Notes under the pieces: generated by a model
Database searches by the model: none
What the model saw: the letters and a program-made list of their open reading frames with translations, nothing else
Told to the model about the DNA's origin: nothing
Shown here: positions 23,201-30,698 of the stretch, piece by piece
How the letters are laid out: each line of letters starts with the position of its first letter
Position numbering within the stretch: position 1 is the stretch's first letter
Origin: Streptomyces hokutonensis
GTDB lineage: Bacteria > Actinomycetota > Actinomycetes > Streptomycetales > Streptomycetaceae
Assembly: GCF_000376565.1 (NCBI RefSeq)
Contig: NZ_BARG01000084.1
Location: 17,575-81,574, forward strand
Direction of reading: 5' to 3'
Length of the DNA stretch: 64,000 nt
Translations under genes and position numbers: made by a program

Positions 23201-24084
23201 CCGTCGGCCATCTGCGGGAAGATCTTGTACGACAGCTCGCTGTCCCGGCCGACGGCCACGTCCACGTCGAAGACCTTGTTGTACGAGTACGCCCGCCCCG
23301 TCGCCGTATGACGGCCCGCGTACCGCAGCGCGCGCGTCCCGGTGAAGCCGGCGCCCGCCTTGGCGGTGGGGGAGCCGCTGGGGCCGCGGTCGACCAGCGA
23401 GAGCATGTCCTCGGGGACCGGGGCGGTGGAGCCGCCGGTGGAGAACTGGACGTCGGCGAGCTGCAGGATGTCGCCGCCGTTGTTCTTGCTCACGTCCAGC
23501 CGGAAGTGCTGGTACTCGGCGGGCTCGGCGAGGTCGTACGACTTGGTCTGGAACCGGGCGGAGAACGACTCGCCGGAGCGGGTGTCGACGGTCTTCCAGT
23601 CCTTGCCGTCGGTCGACCCCTGGAGGGTCCAGTCCTGCGGGTCGCGCTCGTCGTGGTCGTTGGCCGAAGTCAGCGCGTACGTCACTATTTTGAGCGGTTT
23701 GTCGAGATCGAACTCGACCCAGCCCGTCGGTGCGAAGGTGAGCCACTTGGTGCCGGACTCGCCGTCGACGAGGTTCTCCTTCACCTCGCCCGCACCGGTG
23801 TTCTCGCCGCTGGCACGCAGGTCCGTGACGTGATCGTCCACATTGCCCGGGATACCGCTGGTGTATCCCCCGTCGACACCGGAGGCCCGCTTGGCGCCGT
23901 CGGGCCCGGTGTCCACGGTGTTCAGCCAGTCCGGCGCCGGATCGCCCGTCTCGAAGGAGGAGGCGAACTCCCCGGCCGGAGCGGGAGCCTTGACGGGCAG
24001 CGCGACGGCCGCCCCCTGCGAGCCCGCCACCAGAGCGACGGCGGCCACCGAGACGGCCGCCGAACTCCACCATCTGTGATGCAT
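20293..24084 (-). CDS. Secreted GH92 mannosidase with two F5/8-type C domains
   Basis: 1263 residues. A signal peptide (about 1-28) is followed by an F5/8 type C (discoidin-like) domain (about 80-215), a lectin-like beta domain (about 220-380), the GH92 catalytic region (about 390-1110) and a second F5/8 type C domain (about 1140-1263). The likely general acid is Glu919 (YTETDGWGY). The base motif is GDEDNGEQSAW (Asp1033-Glu1034-Asp1035), distinct from the GNDD motif of the other GH92. It probably acts on different alpha-mannosides, for example terminal or branched fungal mannan. The start at 24084 has GGAGG upstream and begins the signal peptide; the in-frame start at 24123 would overlap the operator. 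Confidence 0.92.
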   Translation of the reverse strand: MHHRWWSSAAVSVAAVALVAGSQGAAVALPVKAPAPAGEFASSFETGDPAPDWLNTVDTGPDGAKRASGVDGGYTSGIPGNVDDHVTDLRASGENTGAGEVKENLVDGESGTKWLTFAPTGWVEFDLDKPLKIVTYALTSANDHDERDPQDWTLQGSTDGKDWKTVDTRSGESFSARFQTKSYDLAEPAEYQHFRLDVSKNNGGDILQLADVQFSTGGSTAPVPEDMLSLVDRGPSGSPTAKAGAGFTGTRALRYAGRHTATGRAYSYNKVFDVDVAVGRDSELSYKIFPQMADGDLDYDATNVSVDLAFTDGTYLSGLGATDSHGFALTPQGQGAAKILYVNQWNNVLSRIGSVAAGKTVDRILLAYDSPSGPARFRGWLDDVSIKSVAPEKPKAHLSDYALTTRGTNSSGSFSRGNNFPATALPHGFNFWTPVTNSASLSWLYDYARANNDANLPTLQALSLSHEPSPWMGDRQTFQVMPSAASGTPNTDPNARELAFRHENETARPYYYGVTFENGLKAEMAPTDHAASLRFTYPGDDASVIFDNVTEQAGLTLDKTDGTVTGYSDVKSGLSTGATRLFVYGVFDAPVTDGSSSGVKGYLRFKAGADHTVTLRLATSLISVDQAKANLSQEIPDGTSFDTVKDQAQKVWDKLLGKVEVEGATPDQLTTLYSSMYRLYLYPNSGFEKVGSTYQYASPFSPMPSQDTPTHTGAKIVDGKVYVNNGFWDTYRTTWPAYSLLTPGQAGEMVDGFVQQYKDGGWTSRWSSPGYADLMTGTSSDVAFADAYVKGVQFDARSAYDAAVKNATVVPPSSGVGRKGMTTSPFLGYTSTDTGEGFSWAMEGYNNDYGIAQMGLALYKKTGEKRYKEESEYFLNRAQDYVNLFDKQAGFFQGKDAKGNWRVASASYDPKIWGYDYTETDGWGYAFTAPQDSRGLANLYGGQKALGDKLDEYFATPEKASSATVGSYGGVIHEMTEARDVRMGQYGHSNQVAHHVTYMYDAAGEPWKAQKDVREVLSRLYTGSEIGQGYHGDEDNGEQSAWYLFSALGFYPLVMGSGEYTIGSPLFTKATVHLENGKDLVVKAPKNSTKNVYVQSLKVNGKPWTSTSLPHSLLEKGGVLDFSMGSKPSSWGSGKNAAPVSITKNDQVPTPRSDQLAGDGALFDNTSATAATVTSVDLPVAKAVKGIQYTLTSSADHTTAPTGWTLQGSTDGTKWKTLDKRSGESFTWDKQTRAFSVKSPGSYAHYRLVLDGSSTLAEVELLA

Positions 24085-24109
24085 ACGAGGGCATCCTCCC
24101 TGCACGTGG

Positions 24110-24121
24110 GACAACGTTGTC
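24110..24121. promoter_or_regulatory. LacI-type operator upstream of second GH92 gene
   Basis: GACAACGTTGTC, identical to the operator at 16360-16371, lies 26 bp before the GH92 start, where repressor binding would block initiation. It forms one edge of the 369-bp divergent gap (24085-24453) to ngcE. Confidence 0.75.
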
Positions 24122-24294
24122 AATTTCGACGCGCAGGCAACAGTAGGGAGTCAAGTGGCCAGGGATGTCAAGGGTGTTGAGTGCGGCATTCGAGCGCAAT
24201 AGCGGGGATTTCTCCGGCATCGAACGCACAGGGCCTTCATATTTCCGCGAGGTCTCACTTCGGAAAAGACCGACAACCTACCCTGCATTCGATC

Positions 24295-24327
24295 TTGCTC
24301 TGTCGACCGGAAGTGGACTATACCTGT
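24295..24327 (+). promoter_or_regulatory. ngcE promoter with a DasR-like (dre) site
   Basis: AGTGGACTATACCTGT (24312-24327) matches the DasR responsive element AGTGGTCTAGACCACT at 12 of 16 positions. It overlaps a possible -10 (TATACC, 24319-24324) placed 18 nt after TTGCTC (24295-24300). DasR represses GlcNAc and chitin genes, so the location before a GlcNAc/chitobiose transporter is apt. The rest of the gap shows nothing else. Confidence 0.5.
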
Positions 24328-24453
24328 CGCGTTCGACACCGCTCTCACAGCAGCACGCACGAAGTACCTCTGCACGACCAAGCTCGACCTGACCGCGGTG
24401 CCGGGGAGGATCCGGTTCACCGCCTGAGTCCTGTTGAAGGCGAGGACTTGAGC

Positions 24454-25902
24454 ATGGGATCCACTTCAGCCGAGAACAACGGTTCCAATGGCGTCGGCCG
24501 CCGTGATCTGATCAAGCGGTCGGCCGCACTCGGCCTGATCGCCGTACCCACGATGAGTTTCCTGTCCGCCTGTGCCAGCGGTGGCGGGGACGACAGCAGC
24601 AGTGACGACAGCACCAAGGGCACCACGTCGAAGTCGAATCCCTTCGGTGTGAAGAAGGGCAGCACGCTCGACGTCGTCGTCTTCAAGGGCGGTTACGGAG
24701 ACGACTACGCGAAGGCGTGGGAAGCCAACTTCAAGACGAAGATCGGCGTCAGTTCCACCCACACCGGAACGCAGGAGATCACCGGCAAGCTCCAGCCCCG
24801 CTTCAACGCGGGCAACCCGCCGGACATCGTCGACGACTCCGGCGCCCAGCAGATCAAGATCGACGTCCTGTACAAGAACGGCCAGTTGCTCGACCTCTCA
24901 CCGGTCCTGGACGCGCCCGCGATCGACGACCCGACCAAGAAGGTCCGCGATCTGCTGATCCCCGGCACTCTCGACCCGGGTGTCCAGGAGGGCAAGGTCG
25001 TCGCCCTCAACTACATCTACACGGTCTGGGGGCTGTGGTACTCCGGCAAGCTCTTCAAGGAGAAGGGCTGGACCCCGCCGAAGACCTGGGACGAGTTCAT
25101 CGCCGTGTGCCAGAAGGCGAAGGCGGCCGGTATCGGCGGTCTCGCCCACCAGGGCAAGTACCCGTACTACATCAACGTGGCGATCATGGACCTCATCGCC
25201 AAGAAGGGCGGGATCGACGCCGTCAAGGCGATCGACAACCTCGACCCGAAGGCGTTCGTCGGCTCGGCCGCCGCGCAGGCCGGCGTCGAGGCGATCTACG
25301 AGGTGGTGGAGAAGGGCCTGTTGATGCCCGGCACCAACGGCCTGACCCACACCGAGTCGCAGACCCGCTGGAACCAGTACAAGGCGGCCTTCATCACCTG
25401 CGGTTCCTGGCTGGAGAACGAGCAGCTCAAGCTGACGCCGACGGACTTCGACATGAAGTTCCTGCCGATGCCGCTGCTGGCCGACAGCAAGATGCCGTTC
25501 GAGGCGATCCGGGCCGGCTCCGGCGAACCCTTCATCATCCCGGCGAAGGCCAAGAACCTCCCCGGCGCCAAGGAGTTCATGCGGCACATGCTCTCCAAGG
25601 AGTGGTCGACGCTCTTCGCCAAGGAGGCCAACTCGCTCACCATCCTCAAGGACGGTGTCGACTCCAGCGTCACCCTGCGCCCGGGCACCCAGTCCACGGT
25701 CGACGCGTCCAAGGCGGCCGGCGCCAACACCTTCCGCTACCTCTACCCCGACTGGTACAGCGAGATGGACACCTCCATCCAGAACGCGTCCAACGAGCTG
25801 ATGGCCAAGCGCATCCAGCCCAAGGAGTGGCTGAAGCGCTGTCAGGCCGCGGTCGACAAGCAGGCCAAGGACCCGGCGTCCAAGAAGAACGTGCACTCCT
25901 GA
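24454..25902 (+). CDS. ngcE: NgcE, GlcNAc/chitobiose ABC transporter substrate-binding lipoprotein
   Basis: 482 residues. The twin-arginine motif GRRDLIKR (15-22) and lipobox LSAC (Cys40) indicate a Tat-exported lipoprotein. The rest is a family 1 extracellular solute-binding fold. Identity rests on the order ngcEFG-rok7B7-xylFGH, which I recall for S. coelicolor, and on the Tat-lipobox N-terminus. It delivers N-acetylglucosamine or N,N'-diacetylchitobiose to the NgcF-NgcG permease. No ATPase gene is nearby; the shared ATPase MsiK, encoded elsewhere, normally serves such systems. The start follows an upstream GAAGGCGAGGA. Confidence 0.88.
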   Translation: MGSTSAENNGSNGVGRRDLIKRSAALGLIAVPTMSFLSACASGGGDDSSSDDSTKGTTSKSNPFGVKKGSTLDVVVFKGGYGDDYAKAWEANFKTKIGVSSTHTGTQEITGKLQPRFNAGNPPDIVDDSGAQQIKIDVLYKNGQLLDLSPVLDAPAIDDPTKKVRDLLIPGTLDPGVQEGKVVALNYIYTVWGLWYSGKLFKEKGWTPPKTWDEFIAVCQKAKAAGIGGLAHQGKYPYYINVAIMDLIAKKGGIDAVKAIDNLDPKAFVGSAAAQAGVEAIYEVVEKGLLMPGTNGLTHTESQTRWNQYKAAFITCGSWLENEQLKLTPTDFDMKFLPMPLLADSKMPFEAIRAGSGEPFIIPAKAKNLPGAKEFMRHMLSKEWSTLFAKEANSLTILKDGVDSSVTLRPGTQSTVDASKAAGANTFRYLYPDWYSEMDTSIQNASNELMAKRIQPKEWLKRCQAAVDKQAKDPASKKNVHS

Positions 25903-25961
25903 TCACAACGCCTGATCGCACCACCTGATCACGCTCGGGACACCAGGGGCAGGAAACGCCA

Positions 25962-26897
25962 ATGCGCAAAGGGCAGTACAGGTTCGTCGCGGGATTTCTC
26001 TTCGTTCCCGTGGCGCTCTATCTGATCTTCGTGATCTGGCCGTACATCCAGACGTTCGGCTATTCGCTGACCGACTGGAAGGGTGAGTCACAGACCTTCA
26101 AGTTCGTCGGACTGGACAACTATCGAGCACTGCTCCACGACGACGTCTTCAAGGAGGCCATCTGGCACAACCTCCTGTTCCTGGTGTTCATCCCGGTGAT
26201 CACCATTCTGCTCGCCCTCTTCTTCGCCTTCATGGTGAACGCGGGAGGGCGCAGCAAGGCCGGCGGTGTAACGGGAGTCGCCGGCAGCGGGTTCTACAAA
26301 ATCGTCTACTTCTTCCCACAGGTCCTGTCGCTGGCGATTCTCGCGGTGCTGTTCAACGCCGTGTACCGGAGTGACGGCGGCGGTCTGCTCAACGGTTTTC
26401 TGATCAAACTCCACCTGGTCGACGTCAACAATCCGGTGGAGTGGCTCAACGAGCCCAACATGGTGCTGTGGGCACTGATGGCGGTCGTGGTGTGGCACGG
26501 CGTCGGTTTCTATCTGGTGCTGTTCTCCGCCGCCATGCAGTCCATTCCCAGGGACATCTACGAGGCCGCTCTGATCGACGGCGCGAACCGCTCCCAGTCC
26601 TTCTTCCGGATCACCCTGCCGCTGCTCTGGGAGACCGTCCAGACGGCCTGGGTGTATCTCGGCATCATCGCGATGGACATGTTCGTCCTGGTCTCCTCCA
26701 TGACCTCGAACATGGGCGCCTACGGAGGCGGTCCCGACCACGGCAGCGACGTCATGTCGACCGTGATGATGCGCAACTTCCTCTACTTCGGGAAGAGCGG
26801 CTACGCCTGCGCGATGGGCGTCGTCATGCTGCTGCTCACCCTGGTCCTGTCCGTGGTCACGCTGCGCGCCACCCGCCGTGAGCGCATCGAGTTCTGA
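25962..26897 (+). CDS. ngcF: NgcF, sugar ABC transporter permease
   Basis: 311 residues, six membrane helices, and the cytoplasmic EAA loop YEAALIDGANRSQSFFRITL that docks the ATPase. It belongs to the MalF-like permease family and pairs with NgcG. It lies 59 bp after ngcE and 17 bp before ngcG, consistent with one operon. Confidence 0.9.
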   Translation: MRKGQYRFVAGFLFVPVALYLIFVIWPYIQTFGYSLTDWKGESQTFKFVGLDNYRALLHDDVFKEAIWHNLLFLVFIPVITILLALFFAFMVNAGGRSKAGGVTGVAGSGFYKIVYFFPQVLSLAILAVLFNAVYRSDGGGLLNGFLIKLHLVDVNNPVEWLNEPNMVLWALMAVVVWHGVGFYLVLFSAAMQSIPRDIYEAALIDGANRSQSFFRITLPLLWETVQTAWVYLGIIAMDMFVLVSSMTSNMGAYGGGPDHGSDVMSTVMMRNFLYFGKSGYACAMGVVMLLLTLVLSVVTLRATRRERIEF

Positions 26898-26914
26898 GCG
26901 GGAGACATACGACG

Positions 26915-27850
26915 ATGAGCGCACCCCTGAAGGAGACCGCCCCCACGGGCGGCACCGTCCCGCCGCAGCCGTCGGTCCGGAAGGCCGGCGCCCGGCCCGG
27001 TGAACCACGCGGTGAGGGCGTGGTTCTGAACGTCTTCTCGCACGGCTTCCTGGCCCTGTGGGCCCTGTTGATCGTGCTGCCGCTGCTGTGGCTGGTGTTC
27101 AGTTCGTTCAAGACGGACGTGCAGATCGGCAACTCGGCCTTCGGCTGGCCGCACAATTGGTCGTTCGACGTGTTCCGGCGGGCCTGGAACAAGGGCATCG
27201 GCGACTACTTCCTGAACACCCTGATCGTGCTGGTGTTCTCGGTGCCGCTGACGATGCTGTTCGGCTCGATGGCCGCGTACGTGCTGGCCCGCTACCAGTT
27301 CTGGGGCAACCGGCTGCTGTACTACTTCTTCGTCGCCGGCGCGATGTTCCCGGTGTTCCTGGCGCTGGTCCCGCTGTTCTTCATGGTCAAGCGCCTCGAC
27401 ATGCTGAACACGTACCAGGGGCTGATCCTGGTCTACATCGCCTACTCGATGCCGTTCACGGTGTTCTTCATGCACGCGTTCTTCCGGACGCTGCCCACGG
27501 CCGTCTTCGAGGCGGCGATCCTCGACGGCGCTTCGCACACCCGGACGTTCTTCCAAGTGATGTTGCCGATGGCCAAGGCCGGGCTGATCAGCGTCGGCAT
27601 CTTCAACACCCTCGGCCAGTGGAACCAGTTCATCCTGCCGACGGTCCTGATGCAGCCGCAGAGCGGCTCGGACCCGGAGCGCTATGTCCTCACCCAGGGG
27701 CTCATCCAGCTCCAGCAGCAGCAGGGCTACGCCTCCGACCTGCCCGTTCTCTTCGCGGGCGTCACGATCGCCATGATCCCGATGCTGGTCGTCTACCTGT
27801 CGTTCCAGCGCCAGGTGCAGTCCGGTCTGACTTCGGCGACGCTGAAGTAA
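26915..27850 (+). CDS. ngcG: NgcG, sugar ABC transporter permease
   Basis: 311 residues. A hydrophilic proline- and glycine-rich N-terminus of about 40 residues precedes six membrane helices. The EAA loop reads FEAAILDGASHTRTFFQVML. It is the MalG-like half of the GlcNAc/chitobiose channel. It is the last gene of the ngc operon; a hairpin follows. Confidence 0.9.
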   Translation: MSAPLKETAPTGGTVPPQPSVRKAGARPGEPRGEGVVLNVFSHGFLALWALLIVLPLLWLVFSSFKTDVQIGNSAFGWPHNWSFDVFRRAWNKGIGDYFLNTLIVLVFSVPLTMLFGSMAAYVLARYQFWGNRLLYYFFVAGAMFPVFLALVPLFFMVKRLDMLNTYQGLILVYIAYSMPFTVFFMHAFFRTLPTAVFEAAILDGASHTRTFFQVMLPMAKAGLISVGIFNTLGQWNQFILPTVLMQPQSGSDPERYVLTQGLIQLQQQQGYASDLPVLFAGVTIAMIPMLVVYLSFQRQVQSGLTSATLK

Positions 27851-27887
27851 CCCGCCTGGGCGACGCGACAGGAAGAGATCGTTCCGC

Positions 27888-27915
27888 CACCGCTTCCGGC
27901 AGGCCGGGAGCGGTG
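27888..27915 (+). terminator. Hairpin terminator after ngcG
   Basis: CACCGCTTCCGGC (27888-27900) pairs with GCCGGGAGCGGTG (27903-27915) with one G-U pair and a minimal loop, 38 bp after the ngcG stop. Confidence 0.65.
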
Positions 27916-27947
27916 TCCACGTATGTGTCCTGGACCCTCGATGCGGT

Positions 27948-27960
27948 TCAACCTCTTGAC
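27948..27960. promoter_or_regulatory. Possible Rok7B7 autoregulatory site
   Basis: TCAACCTCTTGAC matches the degenerate motif TTKAMKHSTTSAV (recalled for Rok7B7) at 10 of 13 positions and shares TCTTGAC with the site before xylF. It lies about 90 bp upstream of the rok7B7 start. Confidence 0.35.
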
Positions 27961-28049
27961 GGGAGGCGACCCTAACGGCTCAGCTTAGAGTTCACTAGTT
28001 GGACATAGACGGGGCCTCATCGATGCGGTCCCGCGCGCAGGAGGTCGTC

Positions 28050-29249
28050 GTGGAGACTCCGGGGTCGCAGTCGTCGCTGCACCGAGCGAATCTAGAGCGG
28101 GTCGTGCGAGCGGTGCGGCTGGCCGGGTCGCTCACGCAGGCGGAGATCGCGAGGACGACGGGTCTGTCCGCTGCGACGGTCTCCAACATCGTGCGCGAGC
28201 TCAAGGACGGCGGAACGGTCGAGGTCACACCGACCTCGGCGGGTGGCCGCCGGGCCCGCAGCGTGTCGCTGAGCGGGGACGCCGGCATTGTCATCGGCGT
28301 CGACTTCGGGCACACGCATTTGCGCGTCGCGGTCGGAAATCTCGCCCATCAGGTGCTGGCCGAGGAGTCTGAACCCGTCGATGTGGACGCCTCCTCCACA
28401 CAGGGCTTCGACCGGGCGGAAGAGCTGGTCAACCGCCTGATCGCGGCAACCGGAGTGGACCGTTCCAAGATCGCCGGGGTGGGCCTCGGCGTGCCCGGTC
28501 CGATCGACGTGGAATCGGGCACCCTGGGCTCCACCGCCATCCTCCCGGGCTGGACCGGCACCAGACCCGCCGAGGAGCTCGGCAGCCGTCTGGGCGTACC
28601 GGTGCACGTGGACAACGACGCCAACCTCGGCGCCCTCGGTGAGCTGGTCTGGGGCAGTGGGCGGGGCGTCAGGGACCTGGCGTACATCAAGGTCGCGAGC
28701 GGGGTCGGCGCGGGGCTGGTCATCAACGGCAAGATCTACCGGGGCCCGGGTGGCACAGCGGGAGAAATCGGGCATATTACTCTTGATGAGTCCGGCCCTG
28801 TCTGCCGTTGCGGAAACCGGGGCTGCCTGGAGACCTTCACGGCCGCGCGCTATGTGCTGCCGCTCCTCCAGTCCAGCCACGGCACCGACCTGACCATGGA
28901 GGGAGTCGTACGGCTGGCGCGGGACGGAGACCCGGGCTGTCGTCGGGTGATCGCCGACGTCGGCCGACACATCGGCAGTGGAGTCGCCAATCTCTGCAAT
29001 TTGCTGAACCCGAGCCGAGTGGTCCTCGGTGGCGATCTCGCCGAGGCCGGTGAGCTGGTGCTCGGGCCGATCAGGGAGTCTGTCGGCCGCTATGCGATCC
29101 CCAGTGCGGCGCGTCAACTGTCCGTTCTCCCGGGGGCACTTGGAGGCCGTGCGGAGGTGCTCGGAGCACTCGCTCTCGCGCTCAGCGAGATGGGCGATTC
29201 GACACTTTTGGACGGGTCGCTGACCGCAGCGACACCTGTCTTCACTTAG
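28050..29249 (+). CDS. rok7B7: ROK-family transcriptional regulator Rok7B7
   Basis: 399 residues. An N-terminal winged helix (about 18-60, helix-turn-helix TQAEIARTTGLSAATVSNIV) is fused to a ROK sugar-kinase fold with phosphate loop DFGHTH (85-90), VDNDAN (Asp190) and the zinc motif H242...CRCGNRGCLE (Cys252, 254, 259). In S. coelicolor the equivalent gene, between ngcG and xylF, controls xylose transport and has wider effects on carbon repression and antibiotic production. The GTG at 28050 is chosen because AGGAGG sits 5 nt upstream; an ATG at 28023 is possible but has no good ribosome binding site. Confidence 0.88.
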   Translation: METPGSQSSLHRANLERVVRAVRLAGSLTQAEIARTTGLSAATVSNIVRELKDGGTVEVTPTSAGGRRARSVSLSGDAGIVIGVDFGHTHLRVAVGNLAHQVLAEESEPVDVDASSTQGFDRAEELVNRLIAATGVDRSKIAGVGLGVPGPIDVESGTLGSTAILPGWTGTRPAEELGSRLGVPVHVDNDANLGALGELVWGSGRGVRDLAYIKVASGVGAGLVINGKIYRGPGGTAGEIGHITLDESGPVCRCGNRGCLETFTAARYVLPLLQSSHGTDLTMEGVVRLARDGDPGCRRVIADVGRHIGSGVANLCNLLNPSRVVLGGDLAEAGELVLGPIRESVGRYAIPSAARQLSVLPGALGGRAEVLGALALALSEMGDSTLLDGSLTAATPVFT

Positions 29250-29283
29250 AGAACGCACGACGCCGTTGCCATCTCGTTAAGTA

Positions 29284-29296
29284 TTTACTTCTTGAC
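29284..29296. promoter_or_regulatory. Probable Rok7B7 binding site upstream of xylF
   Basis: TTTACTTCTTGAC fits TTKAMKHSTTSAV, the consensus I recall for Rok7B7, at every position. It overlaps the small dyad AAGTA-TT-TACTT (29279-29290). It lies about 75 bp before xylF. Confidence 0.5.
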
Positions 29297-29370
29297 GTCG
29301 CACGCGTGGCCGAGTTGACTTCCAGCCACCTCGGCCGCAACGACGCGGCCTCGTCAGGGAGGTTTCTGAA

Positions 29371-30480
29371 GTGAACACGCGTATGCGTCGTGCCGCCGTT
29401 GCTGTCATCGCCACCACGATGGCCGTTTCGCTGGCCGCCTGTGGCAAGGCCGGCGACGACAAGAAGTCCGACAGCAGCTCCTCGAGCTCCTCGGGCGGTA
29501 CCAACGCCAAGATCGGTCTGCTCCTGCCCGACAGCGTCACCACGCGGTACGAGAAGTTCGACAAGCCGTACTTCGAGGCCAAGGTCAAGGAGCTCTGCTC
29601 CGGCTGCACCGTCGAGTACAACAACGCCAACGCCAGCGCGGCCACCCAGGCCCAGCAGGTCAGCAGCATGATCACCAAGGGCGTCAAGGTCATCGTGATC
29701 AGCGCCCAGGACTCCGCCGCGATCAAGTCCTCGATCCAGCAGGCGGTCGACAAGGGCATCAAGGTCGTCGCGTACGACCGTCTGGCCCAGGGCCCGGTCT
29801 CGGCCTACGTCTCCTTCGACAACGTCCAGGTCGGCAAGCTCCAGGGTGAGGCCCTCCTCGCCGCGCTGGGCTCGAAGGCCACCCCCTCGGCGAACGTCGT
29901 CATGATCAACGGTGACGACGCCGACCCGAACGCCGCGCAGTTCAAGAAGGGCGCCCACGAGGCCCTCGACGGCAAGGTCAAGATCGCCTACGAGCAGTCG
30001 GGTCTGTGGAAGGACACCGTCGCCGGGCAGAAGATGTCCGCGGCCATCACGCAGATCGGTGCCAGCAAGATCGCGGGCGTCTACTCCGCCAACGACGGCA
30101 TGGCCGGTGGCATCGCCACCGTCCTCAAGGGCGCCAAGATCAGCGGCATCCCGCTGACGGGCCAGGACGCGGAGCTCGCCGGTATCCAGCGCATCGTCGC
30201 CGGTACCCAGTCCTCCACCGTCTACAAGGCCTTCAAGCCGGAGGCCGAGGCCGCCGCGACGCTCGCCGTGGACCTGGCGCAGGGCAAGAGCATCACCTCG
30301 CTCGCCACCACCACCCAGACCAGTGGCTCCGGCGACAAGGTGCCCTCGCAGCTGCTGACCCCGGTGTCGGTCACCAAGGCCAACATCAAGGACACGGTCA
30401 TCAAGGACGGTCTCTACACCGTCGCGCAGATCTGCACCTCGGAGTACGCCGCGGCGTGCAAGGCGGCCGGTCTGTCGTAA
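29371..30480 (+). CDS. xylF: XylF, D-xylose ABC transporter substrate-binding lipoprotein
   Basis: 369 residues. Lipoprotein signal with lipobox LAAC (Cys24), a Ser-rich linker (about 31-42), then a periplasmic-binding-protein type 1 fold (KIGLLLPDSVTTRYEKF) as in the xylose/ribose family. It captures xylose at the membrane surface. GGGAGG precedes the GTG start. First gene of xylFGH, directly downstream of its likely regulator. A hairpin separates it from xylG, which should keep its message more abundant. Confidence 0.92.
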   Translation: MNTRMRRAAVAVIATTMAVSLAACGKAGDDKKSDSSSSSSSGGTNAKIGLLLPDSVTTRYEKFDKPYFEAKVKELCSGCTVEYNNANASAATQAQQVSSMITKGVKVIVISAQDSAAIKSSIQQAVDKGIKVVAYDRLAQGPVSAYVSFDNVQVGKLQGEALLAALGSKATPSANVVMINGDDADPNAAQFKKGAHEALDGKVKIAYEQSGLWKDTVAGQKMSAAITQIGASKIAGVYSANDGMAGGIATVLKGAKISGIPLTGQDAELAGIQRIVAGTQSSTVYKAFKPEAEAAATLAVDLAQGKSITSLATTTQTSGSGDKVPSQLLTPVSVTKANIKDTVIKDGLYTVAQICTSEYAAACKAAGLS

Positions 30481-30509
30481 CCACCGCCCAGCGGTGACAA
30501 AGCCCCTTC

Positions 30510-30551
30510 GGCGTCCGCCCCACCTTCCAACCCCGCTGTGGGGCGGGCGCC
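30510..30551 (+). terminator. Hairpin between xylF and xylG (partial terminator or mRNA stabiliser)
   Basis: 14-nt arms at 30510-30523 and 30538-30551 pair with one G-U and a 14-nt loop, 29 bp after xylF. In ABC operons such hairpins commonly raise the ratio of binding protein to permease. Confidence 0.6.
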
Positions 30552-30620
30552 GATCGGAACCTGTGCGAACGCAGCCGTTGCCAACTGGCACCGGCCGCGC
30601 GCATGTTCATCTTGTAAATC

Positions 30621-30634
30621 TGTGCCTAGGCACA
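30621..30634. promoter_or_regulatory. 14-bp perfect palindrome upstream of xylG
   Basis: TGTGCCTAGGCACA lies 64 bp before xylG in the 218-bp xylF-xylG gap. It may be an operator of an internal promoter; the regulator is not known. Confidence 0.35.
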
Positions 30635-30698
30635 ACCCTCCGCGCCTTTTGACAAGCGCGGCATCCCCGCCGGTCAGGCGGCGAAGGAGATGGTTCAC

